Origin: Arbacia lixula
Lineage: Eukaryota; Echinodermata; Echinoidea; Arbacioida; Arbaciidae
Assembly: GCA_963669155.1 (NCBI GenBank)
Contig: OZ022597.1
Location: 1,742,673 to 1,806,672 of the forward strand
DNA length: 64,000 bases
Direction of reading: 5' to 3'
The translations under genes and the position numbers were made by a program. Positions within the stretch are counted from its first letter, which is position 1. Every line of letters begins with the position of its first letter. The notes beneath the pieces are model-generated. The model saw nothing but the letters and a program-made list of their open reading frames with translations. It searched no databases and was not told the DNA's origin. Positions 56,101 through 64,000 of this stretch are shown in pieces.

Positions 56101-58908
56101 CTGTCTATGCAATAAGTCAACATGCCATCAAAAGGGAAATATGGATAATAGGATACTAAATCAAACCTCCAAAATTACATTACTCTATAGATCAACAGCT
56201 TGCATATAATGTATTATTTGTACAAGAGGAGATCTGTATGGACAGAATAAACGCTTATCACGCCTTGCACACAAGCTGCAGACTGCTCAAATATTTACAT
56301 AGATGTCGAACCAAGGGCACAGAATTCTTCCGTTCCCATTCATACACCTTATTGTAATAAATATACAAAGAGTAAATTTGTTCAAGATGTGTTTTTTCCG
56401 CTCAACTGGCCAAAGATTTAAAAAATAGCATACGCATACTATCAAAAATATTTCATTCCTTTTTTCTCAGATAAACGTTAAAATGCATATATATCAAGAG
56501 GTACATGCCATAAAATGATATAAAAATTTACCAAGCATAATATACAGTCTCCTCTACTTATTTTTCCAAGAAGAAGTCGAGCAATTCAAATAGCATCGTG
56601 GCCTTAAGTATTACGTAATCTATTCGAGGATCAGCTAATAAGCAAATACGCATGTACTTATTGTACTGTATACCCATGAGTCTCAGGGCCCGTCAGGGAT
56701 ATGGGCTTCTTCCTTGTCATATCTGTAAAAATTTTCTTCTTCTTCAGTGTCGTATTCATAATCGTCTTCTCTTTCTCCTTCTCCATCTGTGTCCTATTAA
56801 CAATCTACTTCTCCATCTCTTTGTCTTTCTACTTCCTTGACATATTTGTAATCTTTCCCCTCCTTCTCTTTCTCCTTCTTCTTAGTTGTCATTTTTCTTA
56901 ATTTCCTTCTCCTTCTTCATCTTTGTCCTATTTATAATCGTTTTCTCCTTCTCTTTCTCCTTCTTTAACTTATTTGTAATTTTCTTCTTCTTCTTCTCTT
57001 TCTCCTTCTTTGTCCTCTACCTATTCTATCTTTGTCATTTTCCTTCTCATCTCCCACCACTCCAAAGGCAGGATAAGAAACCAAATTCTAAACATCTTTG
57101 CCCAGCTGCACAAAGTACTGTACTCATGACCACGGAGAAGCTAGCTGGCTTGGTCTCAACTTGACCTACATACATGTATTCCCCCCTCCCCCACCACCAC
57201 CACCACCATCACACAGTCTTGTAACGTGCAGTAAGTGTAGACCTGTGCTCATGCACCATCCAAAAATTCCATATGGCTCTACTCAATGTAGGTTACACTT
57301 ACAATAGAGTATATTATTGTACGTATACAGTTAGACTTAGAATAGCACAGGACACTTCTTTGTGCTTCCACAAGAAGACTTTCTTTTGTGGTACAAATAA
57401 ATGTGTACATGACAACAAAATATCCACACATATATTAAGAAAAAAATGTTATTGCTTATCATGCAGAACACAAATTAGTGTCTCGTATAAATGTTCTCCC
57501 CCATAAAGAATCAAAAGAACTGCCTTGCTTAAAACGGTCCCACAACTAAAAGATGCAAAATCATTTCTTATTATTTATGAAAGTAAAAAAGGAAACCATT
57601 CTTATAATTTGTGAAAGTGAAAATTGAAAACATTCTTCATCATCATCATTATCAGTCATTGTTCAACCATTGTTGGATGAAGCCCTCCTCAATCAGTTTG
57701 CGTTCATTTCTATTTGCTGTCATTCTGTTCCATGTTGCTGTACGTGTTTGTGTATGATGATATTTCATCTCTCAACTTTCGCTTTTGTTGATCCCTTCTT
57801 CGCATGCCTGTTCTTGCTTGCCGTTCTTAGAATAAGCCACTTGGTGGTTGGAAGGTGTCAGATTATTGCTGGTACGAATGACCTCGGCTCAATCATACCA
57901 CTCAGGAGTAAAATGAAAATTGACTAGATGGTGAAGCACCTACTTTAGCCTAAACAGTATCATGTTTCATGCTAAACTGGACAAAATATACCACGGTTTA
58001 AAACTGCAGCTCCTTCCCTTTCCCTTTCCCTTTCACTATGCCAATTTCTTTGAGCTGTAGTGTACATCTTTCACCCAGCACAGCTTCATGAACAAATCCC
58101 AGCCAACATTCTAGTAGTATTTGAATTGATAGATTGTTGAACCATAGTGTAACTATACGGACTGGCTCATTTATGAAAGTTAAAAAATAAATCCATTATA
58201 ATTATAACCAGGGGGTGTTTCACCAAGCTGTTCTTATGCTAAGAACGATTTTATGCATGACTGGTGATCCTTTCTTGTGCTAAATCAGCTCTCAATGATT
58301 TTGATTCCCATTAGCTAAAGTTGAAATCTGATCTTTGTAAAATATTCATCAAATATTCATAAAATATCTGAATGCAAAGTATTCATTTGTCAAATTTGAT
58401 TACGATTTTTGGAAATTTTCTCCCACAATGTAAAAACAGAAACAAATTTAGTAGAAGAAAGGGTCACCAGTCATGTGCATAGTCGTTCTTAGTTTAATGA
58501 AACACCCCACTGCTTATCACTTAAATTCACAAATTGTAAGATTGGCTTAATTTTTAACTTTCATAAATAAGCCAGTTCGTAGTTACATGTACACCAGCTT
58601 TCTAGAAGCATTTGAATCAATAGATTGTCTAACCATGGTGTAACTACAGACTGGCTTATTTATGACAGTTAAAAATGAAACCATTCTTATAATTTGTGAA
58701 AGTGATAACCAGTCTACTCACCGACTTGGGCTTCATCCATGTCCCCTTGGACCAGCCTGGTGATGAACCAATCAATTTCTTCCTTACTCCAAGCTTTTTG
58801 CATGCTAACTTTCTTGTGGATAACGTCTGTAAAGAGAAATGCTTGCTGTTTCTCCACAACCCCATCTCCATCTCCAAGAGAAGCTTGCGCCATTTTCCCT
58901 TCCATCAT
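38640..58908 (-). CDS. TYMP: Thymidine phosphorylase (8 coding exons)
   Basis: Thymidine phosphorylase (platelet-derived endothelial cell growth factor family) reversibly splits thymidine or deoxyuridine with phosphate into base and deoxyribose-1-phosphate in the cytosol. Exons on the minus strand: 58908-58722, 54400-54198, 53433-53205, 52458-52340, 49991-49829, 44990-44760, 39407-39267, 38773-38640. They join in frame to 468 residues (human 482). Visible features: an N-terminal helical segment; the family signature [10 protein letters not shown] at residues 106-115; and, by alignment to human H116, R202, S217 and K221, substrate residues H107, R193, S208 and K212 with identical spacing. The C-terminal pyrimidine-nucleoside-phosphorylase domain starts near [16 protein letters not shown]. 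All introns have GT/AG ends. The human A-T-V-D-S after the RDVT motif is G-T-V-P-S here. The enzyme looks intact. Confidence 0.94.
38817..39245. mobile_element. TTAA family B element in a TYMP intron
   Basis: Left TTAA at 38813-38816 and left end AGGGATACTTCACCC. The interior has GTGACGTCACG and CCAACATATTGTGTG. The right end is unclear and lies just before the exon at 39267. Confidence 0.65.
39267..39407 (-). CDS. TYMP: TYMP exon (C-terminal domain)
   Basis: Encodes [19 protein letters not shown] then [19 protein letters not shown], the hallmark LGAGR segment of the pyrimidine-nucleoside-phosphorylase C-terminal domain. Donor is GTGAGT. Confidence 0.94.
39515..39575 (-). repeat. tRNA-like T-arm segment
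   Basis: The minus strand has GCAGGTTCAAATCCTGC, a perfect T-arm/box B hairpin. No matching 5' half was found, so it is a SINE or tRNA-pseudogene fragment. Confidence 0.4.
39648..42022 (+). mobile_element. Pearl/HINE-like element with tandem core
   Basis: Starts TATGCCTCCGCC and ends with its complement. The core is about 14 tandem units of about 160 bp. After the core comes an (ACGG)n microsatellite (41928-41975) and a terminal hairpin GCCTCCGGCCAC...GTGGCGGAGGC. This order (subterminal inverted repeat, tandem core, ACGG-type microsatellite, 3' hairpin) is that of bivalve pearl and helentron-associated (HINE/DINE-1) elements. It lies in a TYMP intron and encodes no protein. Confidence 0.7.
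39764..41815 (+). repeat. 160-bp satellite core with TGACCT direct repeats
   Basis: About 14 degenerate units with blocks GTTCATTGACCTTTGACCT, CACCAGTCTACC, GTGATCCATCTTTGCACCATG and TTGGATTTGGATTTATTGTG. At least eight units hold a perfect TGACCTTTGACCT. Confidence 0.9.
42044..42600. repeat. Duplicated dispersed repeat with poly-C
   Basis: 42044-42184 and 42445-42600 are near-identical (AAGTCATGAAAAGGTGTGTC, CGACTTGCAGCAGTTGCTCA), each with a C10-type run. A family A fragment (42190-42290) lies between them. Confidence 0.7.
42725..43150. repeat. Tandem duplication carrying a MITE in one copy
   Basis: Two copies share GGCAGCGTGCGACCCAGAGA-like, CGGTTTCGTTACAATACAG-like and ACCTACATGTACATGTATG. 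Only the first copy has the family D insertion, so the second shows the empty site. Confidence 0.75.
42800..42956. mobile_element. Family D palindromic MITE with visible empty site
   Basis: 157 bp flanked by CAG (42797-42799, 42957-42959). The paralogous sequence near 43090 reads AATACAGATGTCA without the element, proving a 3-bp duplication. Confidence 0.9.
43586..43743. mobile_element. Family D palindromic MITE
   Basis: 158 bp; left flank CAG, right flank ATG, so the target duplication is not preserved. Confidence 0.72.
43934..44133. other. Assembly gap (200 N)
   Basis: A run of N of unknown content next to trinucleotide repeats, probably an unresolved microsatellite. Confidence 1.
44134..44755. 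repeat. CCA, CTC and CTCTTC microsatellite in a TYMP intron
   Basis: Begins as CCA/ACA repeats, becomes (CTC)n, then about 100 bp of (CTTCCT)n, then (CTC)n up to the TYMP donor. The long proline, leucine or glutamate frames are repeat artefacts. Confidence 0.95.
44760..44990 (-). CDS. TYMP: TYMP exon bordering a GGA microsatellite
   Basis: Encodes [19 protein letters not shown] through [10 protein letters not shown] to [11 protein letters not shown]. The donor (GAAG/GTAGGG) lies within about 10 bp of a 600-bp GGA/GGAAGA-type array. Reading through gives long poly-Gly or poly-Glu frames, but the correct frame joins perfectly to the next exon, so the array is intronic. Confidence 0.9.
45523..46192. 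mobile_element. Tc1/mariner-like MITE with long inverted repeats
   Basis: Ends CAGTTGAGGCCAGAAGTTTA and complement, flanked by TA on both sides. The arms are similar for about 130 bp (CATCATCATAAAA, TTTGGTATCAAA). The 670-bp element has no transposase. The end resembles the CAGTTGA...TTTACATACAC termini of Tc1-type fish and amphibian transposons. Confidence 0.88.
46400..47075 (+). mobile_element. Possible non-LTR 3' tail
   Basis: AT-rich, ending AATAAATACGATTTACAATT with ACAATTT repeats, a pattern like CR1-type tails. No coding homology was seen. Confidence 0.3.
47225..47406. mobile_element. Right half of a TTAA family A palindrome
   Basis: Right arm only, ending CAGTATATTCCCT with TTAA at 47407-47410. 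Confidence 0.72.
47515..47605 (+). CDS. Orphan exon-like ORF
   Basis: A good acceptor (TTGCCTTCTGTTACAG) is followed by an open frame, [18 protein letters not shown] then [11 protein letters not shown] and TAG, CpG-richer than its surroundings. It lies antisense inside a TYMP intron with no partner exon recognised. It could be a captured exon fragment, a nested gene's last exon, or chance. Confidence 0.22.
48046..48369 (+). mobile_element. Short pearl/HINE-like element
   Basis: Starts GTCTCGCCTGATGAAC and ends with a hairpin GTCTCAGCCGAAC-TTT-GTTCAGGCGAGAC. Before the hairpin is a degenerate ACAGACTTACAGACTAAC array. One core-like motif GATGACCTCTGACCT is inside. The layout mirrors the 39648 element. 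Confidence 0.55.
48780..49818. repeat. (ATCC)n tetranucleotide array in a TYMP intron
   Basis: About 1 kb of CATC/CATT/ATCC repeats adjoining the TYMP donor at 49828. The Ser/His/Pro/Ile frames are artefacts. Confidence 0.95.
49829..49991 (-). CDS. TYMP: TYMP exon
   Basis: Encodes [18 protein letters not shown] then [20 protein letters not shown], matching ALTAMDKPLGRCVGHALEV of human. The donor (GTGAGTAAAG) directly borders a tetranucleotide array of about 1 kb (48780-49818). Confidence 0.93.
51253..51660 (-). mobile_element. Non-LTR retrotransposon RT C-terminal fragment
   Basis: A minus-strand ORF has [51 protein letters not shown] and [18 protein letters not shown], the typical end of endonuclease-reverse transcriptase proteins (I/Ingi/RTE-like). 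The catalytic palm is missing. It lies in a TYMP intron in the gene's own orientation. Confidence 0.82.
52340..52458 (-). CDS. TYMP: TYMP exon
   Basis: Encodes [18 protein letters not shown], then [19 protein letters not shown]. It has the Ser and Lys equivalent to human S217 and K221. Donor is GTAAGT. Confidence 0.93.
52795..53130 (+). mobile_element. CR1/L2-like retroposon 3' end
   Basis: Encodes [20 protein letters not shown] then [11 protein letters not shown] and a stop, then a 3' UTR with CGCCTTGAGCA, AGTGCGCTATATAAAT and an (ATT)n tail (53041-53128). These are the standard end features of this retroposon class. Confidence 0.8.
53205..53433 (-). CDS. TYMP: TYMP exon
   Basis: Encodes [18 protein letters not shown] through [14 protein letters not shown] to [16 protein letters not shown]. 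It contains the substrate-binding Arg (human R202 equivalent). CpG density is higher than in the surrounding introns. Confidence 0.95.
53635..54185. repeat. Pyrimidine-rich repeat in a TYMP intron
   Basis: Degenerate units of about 60 bp with CTTGGTCCTCTT, CAACTGTCTCAT and CTTTCTTTTCTTC, next to the 54198 exon border. Confidence 0.85.
54198..54400 (-). CDS. TYMP: TYMP exon with phosphorylase signature
   Basis: Encodes [16 protein letters not shown] through the [10 protein letters not shown] signature to [11 protein letters not shown], in phase 0 at GTAGGA. The signature binds phosphate and substrate in this family. Confidence 0.95.
54600..55092. repeat. (GGAT)n tetranucleotide array
   Basis: About 490 bp of GGAT/GGGT repeats, purine-rich on the plus strand, the reverse of the ATCC array at 48.8 kb. 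Confidence 0.95.
55093..56700. other. TYMP intron, AT-rich
   Basis: A short direct repeat (GCATTAATCCAATC, near 55415 and 55535) is seen; nothing else was recognised. Confidence 0.45.
56710..57025. repeat. CTT-rich pyrimidine tract
   Basis: TTCTTCTT/TCTCCTTCTC sequence with several similar units (CATATTTGTAATCTT). Confidence 0.85.
57635..57930 (-). mobile_element. Possible non-LTR 3' UTR (minus strand)
   Basis: On the minus strand it ends with GATGATGATGAAG, and its text (GGAGGGCTTCATCCAACAAT) resembles RTE/Ingi-type 3' ends. Confidence 0.35.
57960..58063. repeat. Half copy of fold-back family E
   Basis: Right arm only: CTGGACAAAATATACC...TTCCCTTTCCC...TTTGAGCTGTAGTGTACAT, as at 60300-60395. 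Confidence 0.65.
58211..58509. mobile_element. Family C-related palindrome, long subtype
   Basis: About 300 bp with C-type arms and the longer central segment. The right flank is CTG. Confidence 0.65.
58722..58908 (-). CDS. TYMP: TYMP first coding exon
   Basis: From the ATG at 58908 it encodes 62 codons, then splits a Gly codon at donor GTGAGT. Homology is clear from [18 protein letters not shown] onward. A later ATG (58893, [11 protein letters not shown]) has a better context (AAAATGG). An in-frame acceptor-like CTCTTTACAG sits just before DVIHKK, so the true 5' border could instead be a splice site near 58829 with the start codon further upstream. Confidence 0.7.
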
Positions 58909-59458
58909 TCCTGTACAGTTAAACCTGTCCGCAAAGGCAACTGGACATTAAGAGCACCCTCCGGTAAAGACTACTCAAGTTGAATCCCTTCAGAGTTAGC
59001 GTCCGTAATTGCACCTGTCTCTAAAGACTCTTTTTTGTGCTTTCCTCAATCTCCTTGCAGATTTTATAAACACTGCATAAGTATTCCTCTCTCCTTTGGA
59101 TATTCTGCTCATTTAAAACACTCCTTGCTGTTTAAACTTTGTCACCTGCATCACAAAATATCACGTATTTCCACTGCAAATCTTGCAACCGAGAATAAAA
59201 TCAGGAGCTTCATCAGAATCCACAGCACACTCTGCGGGAGCTAAGAGCAAATATGACCGCAAGTAGTGTGTAACGTAGCAGCTCGATGAGAGAGTGTAAT
59301 ATACGTCGAGGGGGGGGGTACCATTTTTCTCGCCTCTGACGCAATATTGATTTTACACCCGTGAACCACTGTGAGCAAACACCTCGCACGGATTTTGCTG
59401 AAGTTTTCAGCATTGCCAAGAATATGGCCCCTGGATAATTGTGGAACTTTCCATTTAA

Positions 59459-59884
59459 AGAGATAGTCCACCCTGAAATTAAGTTGGTTTCAATTAAAGC
59501 GGAAATGACGGTCTGACAAAAATTCGTCAAAGGCTAAATATAAGAAAGCTATGATCTTTTGAAATTTCAATTTTGTGACTTCATGTGCAAGGTGCTCCCT
59601 ATATGTTGTGTGCGCTATGGTTCCATAGTTGCTCTTTTTCCTGTTTTTGATGAAGGAATACATTTTTTTATACAGAATTATAAATGTAAAAACATAATGA
59701 TGTATCAAATCCTCAGGTAAAATGATGCATACTTGTGAGAAAATGGATATTCAAAAAAAATTCTGGAAGATCATAACTTTTGTATTCTTAGATGGATTTT
59801 CATCAAACCTTCACTGATAATATGTTTCTTTCAAGTTTTTGCTTTTATTGAAACCAACTTAATTTCAGGGTGGGCTAGATCCCT
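59459..59884. mobile_element. TTAA family B element upstream of TYMP
   Basis: 426 bp between TTAA (59455-59458) and TTAA (59885-59888). It contains the intact CTGAAATTAAGTTGG site that is interrupted at 6397. Confidence 0.82.
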
Positions 59885-59973
59885 TTAAGTGTTAGCAAGG
59901 CCTGGTAAGGGAGAAAAGGCCAAACAAACAAAAAATCTTCTCAATCTTAGAGCAACTTGTCATTTCTATCCAG

Positions 59974-60130
59974 GGCTCCATTGCATAAAACTTACCATTA
60001 ATGGTAACTCTGTCATCAATGGCAACTATTCATGGTAATATTGCTCAATAGCTATTCAATTCAAGGTTTCCATAGACGTTGCCATTGGTAGCAAAGTTAC
60101 CATCAATGGTAAGTTTTACGCAAGAGGGCT
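59974..60130. mobile_element. Family D palindromic MITE
   Basis: 157 bp with left flank CAG; the right flank is changed. Confidence 0.75.
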
Positions 60131-60168
60131 CACTCAGCACACGATGCTTAGGTGAATAAACACATTCC

Positions 60169-60391
60169 AGCTCAAAGGAATTGGCATAGGGAAAGGGAAA
60201 GGAAGAAAGGGAAGGACCCACAATTTATAAACCGCAGTACATTTTGTCCAGTTCAGCATGAAACGCGATGCTTTAGCCTGGAGAGCATCATGTTTCATGC
60301 TGAACTGGACAAAATTTACCGTGGTTTAAAACTGAGGCTCCTTCCCTTTCTTCCCTTTCCCTTTCCCTATGCCAATTCCTTTGAGCTGTAG
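60169..60391. repeat. Fold-back family E, complete copy
   Basis: A 220-bp palindrome: CAGCTCAAAGGAATTGGCAT, GGGAAA repeats, TTGTCCAGTTCAGCATGAAA and the complement of each. The spacer is under 20 bp. Confidence 0.82.
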
Positions 60392-60599
60392 TGTACATCC
60401 CCCTGTTGCACACACACCACAGATGTGAAAGTGCACCAACTACTTTATTGCACAATCGCATAATTCTCCCTCTCATGTCATATACATGTAGCTCTCTGAA
60501 TCTCAACGCGTGTGGCACTCTAATTCTTTAACGTTTAATTCTTGGGATATGAACTTCCGGTCCACGAATATTCGGCAATCCTGTACAATAGGGAACCAC

Positions 60600-60705
60600 T
60601 AATTTTATGAATTTTAACCCGAAACCTAGCCCTGACCCTAACCCTAGCCCTAAACCCAATTCTAAACCTAACCCTGACCCTAAACCTAACCCTAGACAAA
60701 ATGTT
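60600..60705. repeat. Degenerate telomere-like CCCTAA repeats
   Basis: CCCTAACCCT/CCTGACCCTAA words, an interstitial telomere-like array that resembles the TTAGGG patch at 270-340 within the 18-1066 element. Confidence 0.6.
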
Positions 60706-60709
60706 CGCT

Positions 60710-62268
60710 GCTTAATTCATCCACAAAAGTGATTTCTAGGTCACTTTCTGCCGACGACAAACTCTTGCCGGAAGTATAGCCTCTGTCCCAAGAGCAAGCG
60801 ATCAGATATCGGTATCGCAAGGTGATATCGCCTACATGCGATAGGGACAATTGCACAACTGCACAATCACTTCAATTTTAAAACCACATACAGAAACTGA
60901 AAGGCAAACAGGGAAAAACAGATTCATAAAGTAGTCACTTCCTCATTTGACATTTGATAGTTGATATGGACTCAAGAGCCCTGTCCATATACCATTATAA
61001 TCATGATAATACTGCTATTATTACCGATGCACGTAGTAAGAAAGTTTCCAGCTGGCCTATATGTACAACAAAATTGCCATAATATTGCTGTGTTTTGGAA
61101 AACTGGACTCTCCCCACACCCCAACATGCAGTGGTGACATATTCTGCTAAGCCATATGAGCAGTGCGATTGGCGAAACACATGCTAGAGCGCAATGCAAA
61201 AGGCACAACATGTACGGCTATTTCACAGAAGCAGTTTATAACATTCACTTACTGCAATATTGCAGTATTATTGATATGTAGTGTCTTAAAACTACAAAAT
61301 CAAGATCCATGTGAGGGAGGGGGCCATAACCCCCCCCCCCCCCCCCCCTTAATATGTCTAATATGTAGATTCCAAATACCCAGCCTGAAATCAGGGTTGA
61401 ACCTTTCATGAACTGCAACTACTTAATTACATAATTAATAGTTTGTTGACCTCAAATACCAGCAGAAGGTTTCATAAAGCTAGTCTTGTTTTCAGACAAC
61501 AGTACAGCCAATCGTAAGGCAGACAATGTACATGTACTATGCTGTCTGCTTTCAGGGACCTTTGCAAATCAACCAAATTGTCTGAATTTGGAGTCTACAT
61601 GCAAACTTTACCACAACAATAGTCTGGCCCCTTTCAACACCCTAACTAACCTTTTGTGCACACACAAGAAACCCAACATTGACTTATTTCCTCACTTTCA
61701 GACATCTTGTGCATTTGTGGGATTCATTCTCAAAATGATATATATTAAGCTGTGTATTATCATTAATGGTGTTTGTGTGTGTTTGCGTGCAGCGGTGATA
61801 TTTTACTTGCCAAACTTGTTTATTTGTGTTTGCTGATACCTGTTATGCTCATGGAAGTATTAATGCCAATGAGACTGTACATTTCTTTTGTTCTCTCTGA
61901 GAAGCCGTTGCCACACAATCATGTTCAGAATTGTTCAAACGCCTGAACAGCACCTTTTGAGAACACATAACTTTTCAGCGGCGTGGCGCATGGGTTCAAA
62001 GAAAAAAAGTTGATTCACATCTTTTCATAACAAATTCCCTGGTATAACGGGGCGACGCTTAGCATGACTAAGCGTGCAATTTACGAGACCGAACCCCTCA
62101 ATTTTGTTTAGTTTTGGCTATGAATGCACACCTATACAACCTATTCACTTGCGAGTGTACATGTATGTGTTATGTACTAAATTTTTTTTGAAAATTTCCA
62201 TTTTCTCAAAAGGATTATAAAATAAACCATTTACATGTACCTGTGCATACACTTCAGCAGAGTCCAGC
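60710..62268. other. Upstream of TYMP, no gene recognised
   Basis: It has a poly-C run at 61330-61349 and scattered short repeats. No exon was recognised. Confidence 0.45.
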
Positions 62269-62457
62269 TCAAAGGAATTGGCATAGGGAAAGGGAAAGGG
62301 AAGAAAGGGAAGGAGTCGCAGTTATAAACCGCGGTATATTTTGTCCAGTTCAGCATGAAACATGCTCAATGCTTTTAGGCCGCTAAAGCATCGCATTTCG
62401 TGCTGAACTGGACAAAATTTTGCGCGGTTTAAAAGTGCGGCTCCTTCCCTTTCTTCC
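62269..62457. repeat. Fold-back family E interrupted by the second LTR element
   Basis: Matches 60169-60360 up to TTCTTCC and then stops where TGTAAGATGG begins. Its missing right end should reappear beyond the window. Confidence 0.75.
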
Positions 62458-64000
62458 TGTAAGATGGTTAAGTTTCCATTTAAGCTCCCCTGTGGTGAAA
62501 ATGGTTTGAAATTGTCAAAATCCTAGTGATAATTTGTAATTTCTGCCTATTTGTCAGTTTTGAGGCAAAAGTAGCTTCTCACCATGTAATTTCAGCTTAT
62601 TTGTCAGTTTTGATGCAAGACTAGCTTCTGGCAATTTAAGTTACTTATTTGCAAGTCTGGAGCAAAAACTAGCTCTATAGCCAGACTTTCTCCTGTCCCA
62701 GAATCTACCAATAGAGGGATAATCTCACTTGCTTACTGTAGTCCCAGACATGTATTTAGATGTGTGTGTTAAATGTGTATGCACTCATAGGTTAATGTGT
62801 ACATGACAGTGCACTTTCTCTAATTCACTGTAACCATGGACCTTCAAACTGTACAGTCAACCTTTAGCAGCCTGTGCTGATGGGACTTCAACTGTTTCTA
62901 TCTTTGCAATCCTTTGCAATATCGACTTTACTTCTAAAGATTTTAAGAAGGCATAGAGGTCAGTATAAGATTGTTTAATGATTTCTATGATTTAGTGGTA
63001 ATAATGATAAAAAATAAGGATTTATTTTAGAAGGATTTGATACTTTGTGTTTGCATTGGAATTACACATGTGTACTTGTCAAGGTTACAAACAATGATAT
63101 AGTAATGCTTCCAATCATTAATAACATATAAAAGTGAGAATATGGATAATGTTGGAATGATTGTTGTGTTAATTATTGATTGCATATATTTTATCTCATT
63201 TGGAGTGATATATGATGTACTCTGGTCATAGGCTTAACTGTTAGAGATTGTACCCTACTTTGTGTTTACACAAGTTGCTCATTGATGGAAAGTTGTCATA
63301 CATGTTTGTTCAACTTAATATCGTTGATTATTGTTTAGTTAACTAATTATAAGCAGTTGTTAGCTTATCAAAGGACATTTAATTTATACAATGTTCCTCT
63401 CCTTTCCCTTTGCTTCTACAGTTTTTACGACTTACGACTTACTGAAGACTTATTTCGACTTACTAAAGATTTACTACGGCTTACTTCGATTTACATCGAC
63501 TTTGTTTGGATATCGAGTCAATGCCATACTGTAAAGAATTCGAAATCAAGAGGATAAGCCTGTAAAACCTATGTTTCTAGCGACAGTGAATAAAGATAGA
63601 AACAATATTCTCAACGAGATGTCTCATTGACTCATTGCTGTGACAGTAAAAACTCTTGGCTCATTTGGAACTTGACTTCTGCGATTGGAACTCCTCGTCA
63701 AGTAGAAACCTTTCCTCAATCAATAACTCTTCGTTTGCGATCACTATGGAAGGAGAAGGAAACGTGGAGTCGGCTGCCAGACTGGAAGCCGGTGCCAGAT
63801 TGAGAGAGCCTACGGAAAGGGGACAGCGGTACCAGTATGATACCACAAAGCGTAACCTGAAGTCCTCGTTAAAAGCGTATAAGAGGAAGGCAAATCAGTT
63901 GAGGACCATCCTCTCTGGTGAAAGCGAAGAAGAGAACATAAAGGATCTTCGAGACTCGGCACAAAAGCTCATGGATGAAGCTATAGGTCTTCAAGAAAAG
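62458..64000 (+). mobile_element. 5' part of a second LTR retrotransposon (BEL/Pao-like), cut by window end
   Basis: The fold-back repeat that begins at 62269 stops abruptly at 62457, where its intact relative (60169-60391) continues. The new sequence starts TGTAAGATGG, a normal LTR start. An AATAAA occurs near 63588, a possible LTR end (TGACA) near 63645, and an ORF starts at 63746. The 3' LTR boundary and primer site are uncertain because the second LTR lies outside the window. Confidence 0.55.
63746..64000 (+). CDS. N-terminus of a retrotransposon polyprotein, open to window end
   Basis: 85 codons with no stop, from MEGEGNVESAARLE. The charged helical sequence (TERGQRYQYDTTKRNLK, LKAYKRKANQLRTIL) resembles the N-terminal region found in many invertebrate Pao/BEL-type polyproteins. 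The family call is an inference from this short stretch and the apparent LTR upstream. Too little is visible to see zinc-finger, protease or RT motifs. Confidence 0.5.
   Translation, partial: MEGEGNVESAARLEAGARLREPTERGQRYQYDTTKRNLKSSLKAYKRKANQLRTILSGESEEENIKDLRDSAQKLMDEAIGLQEK

Overview
This is animal nuclear DNA, most likely from a sea urchin or a close marine invertebrate deuterostome. That placement is inferred from exon-intron gene structure, intron sizes around 0.5-2 kb, dense short palindromic transposons, CR1/L2-like retroposon tails and a Gmr1-type Ty3/gypsy element; no species marker was seen. There is no sign of prokaryotic, organellar or viral-genome sequence, and one 200-bp assembly gap (43934-44133).

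Layout. (1) 1-21.5 kb, + strand: a nearly complete TBC1D15/17-family Rab GTPase-activating protein gene. Fourteen coding exons (1502-20520) join in a consistent reading frame to a stop codon, giving 614 residues; only the short first exon is missing. (2) 21.5-38.6 kb: intergenic DNA between two convergent genes, holding a pyrimidine microsatellite of about 1 kb (23.8-24.8 kb), a complete 6.34-kb LTR retrotransposon (25819-32158) and many small palindromic elements. (3) 38640-58908, - strand: a complete thymidine phosphorylase gene (TYMP) of eight coding exons and 468 residues, with introns full of microsatellites, satellites and transposons. (4) 58.9-64 kb: TYMP upstream DNA, fold-back repeats, then the 5' end of a second LTR retrotransposon (probably BEL/Pao) from about 62458 that leaves the window inside its first ORF.

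The two host genes do unrelated jobs: Rab7-type GAP activity at endolysosomes and mitochondria, and pyrimidine-nucleoside phosphorolysis. They share only a tail-to-tail arrangement. The most notable content is the mobile and repeat DNA: a Gmr1-like element with integrase ahead of reverse transcriptase and the RT/RNase H core removed in frame; a pearl/HINE-like element whose tandem core repeats TGACCT half-sites in DR1 spacing; two palindromic MITE families that both duplicate a CWG trinucleotide; two AGGG-ended TTAA families, one nested in the other; and truncated upstream copies of three different TBC1D15 exons.
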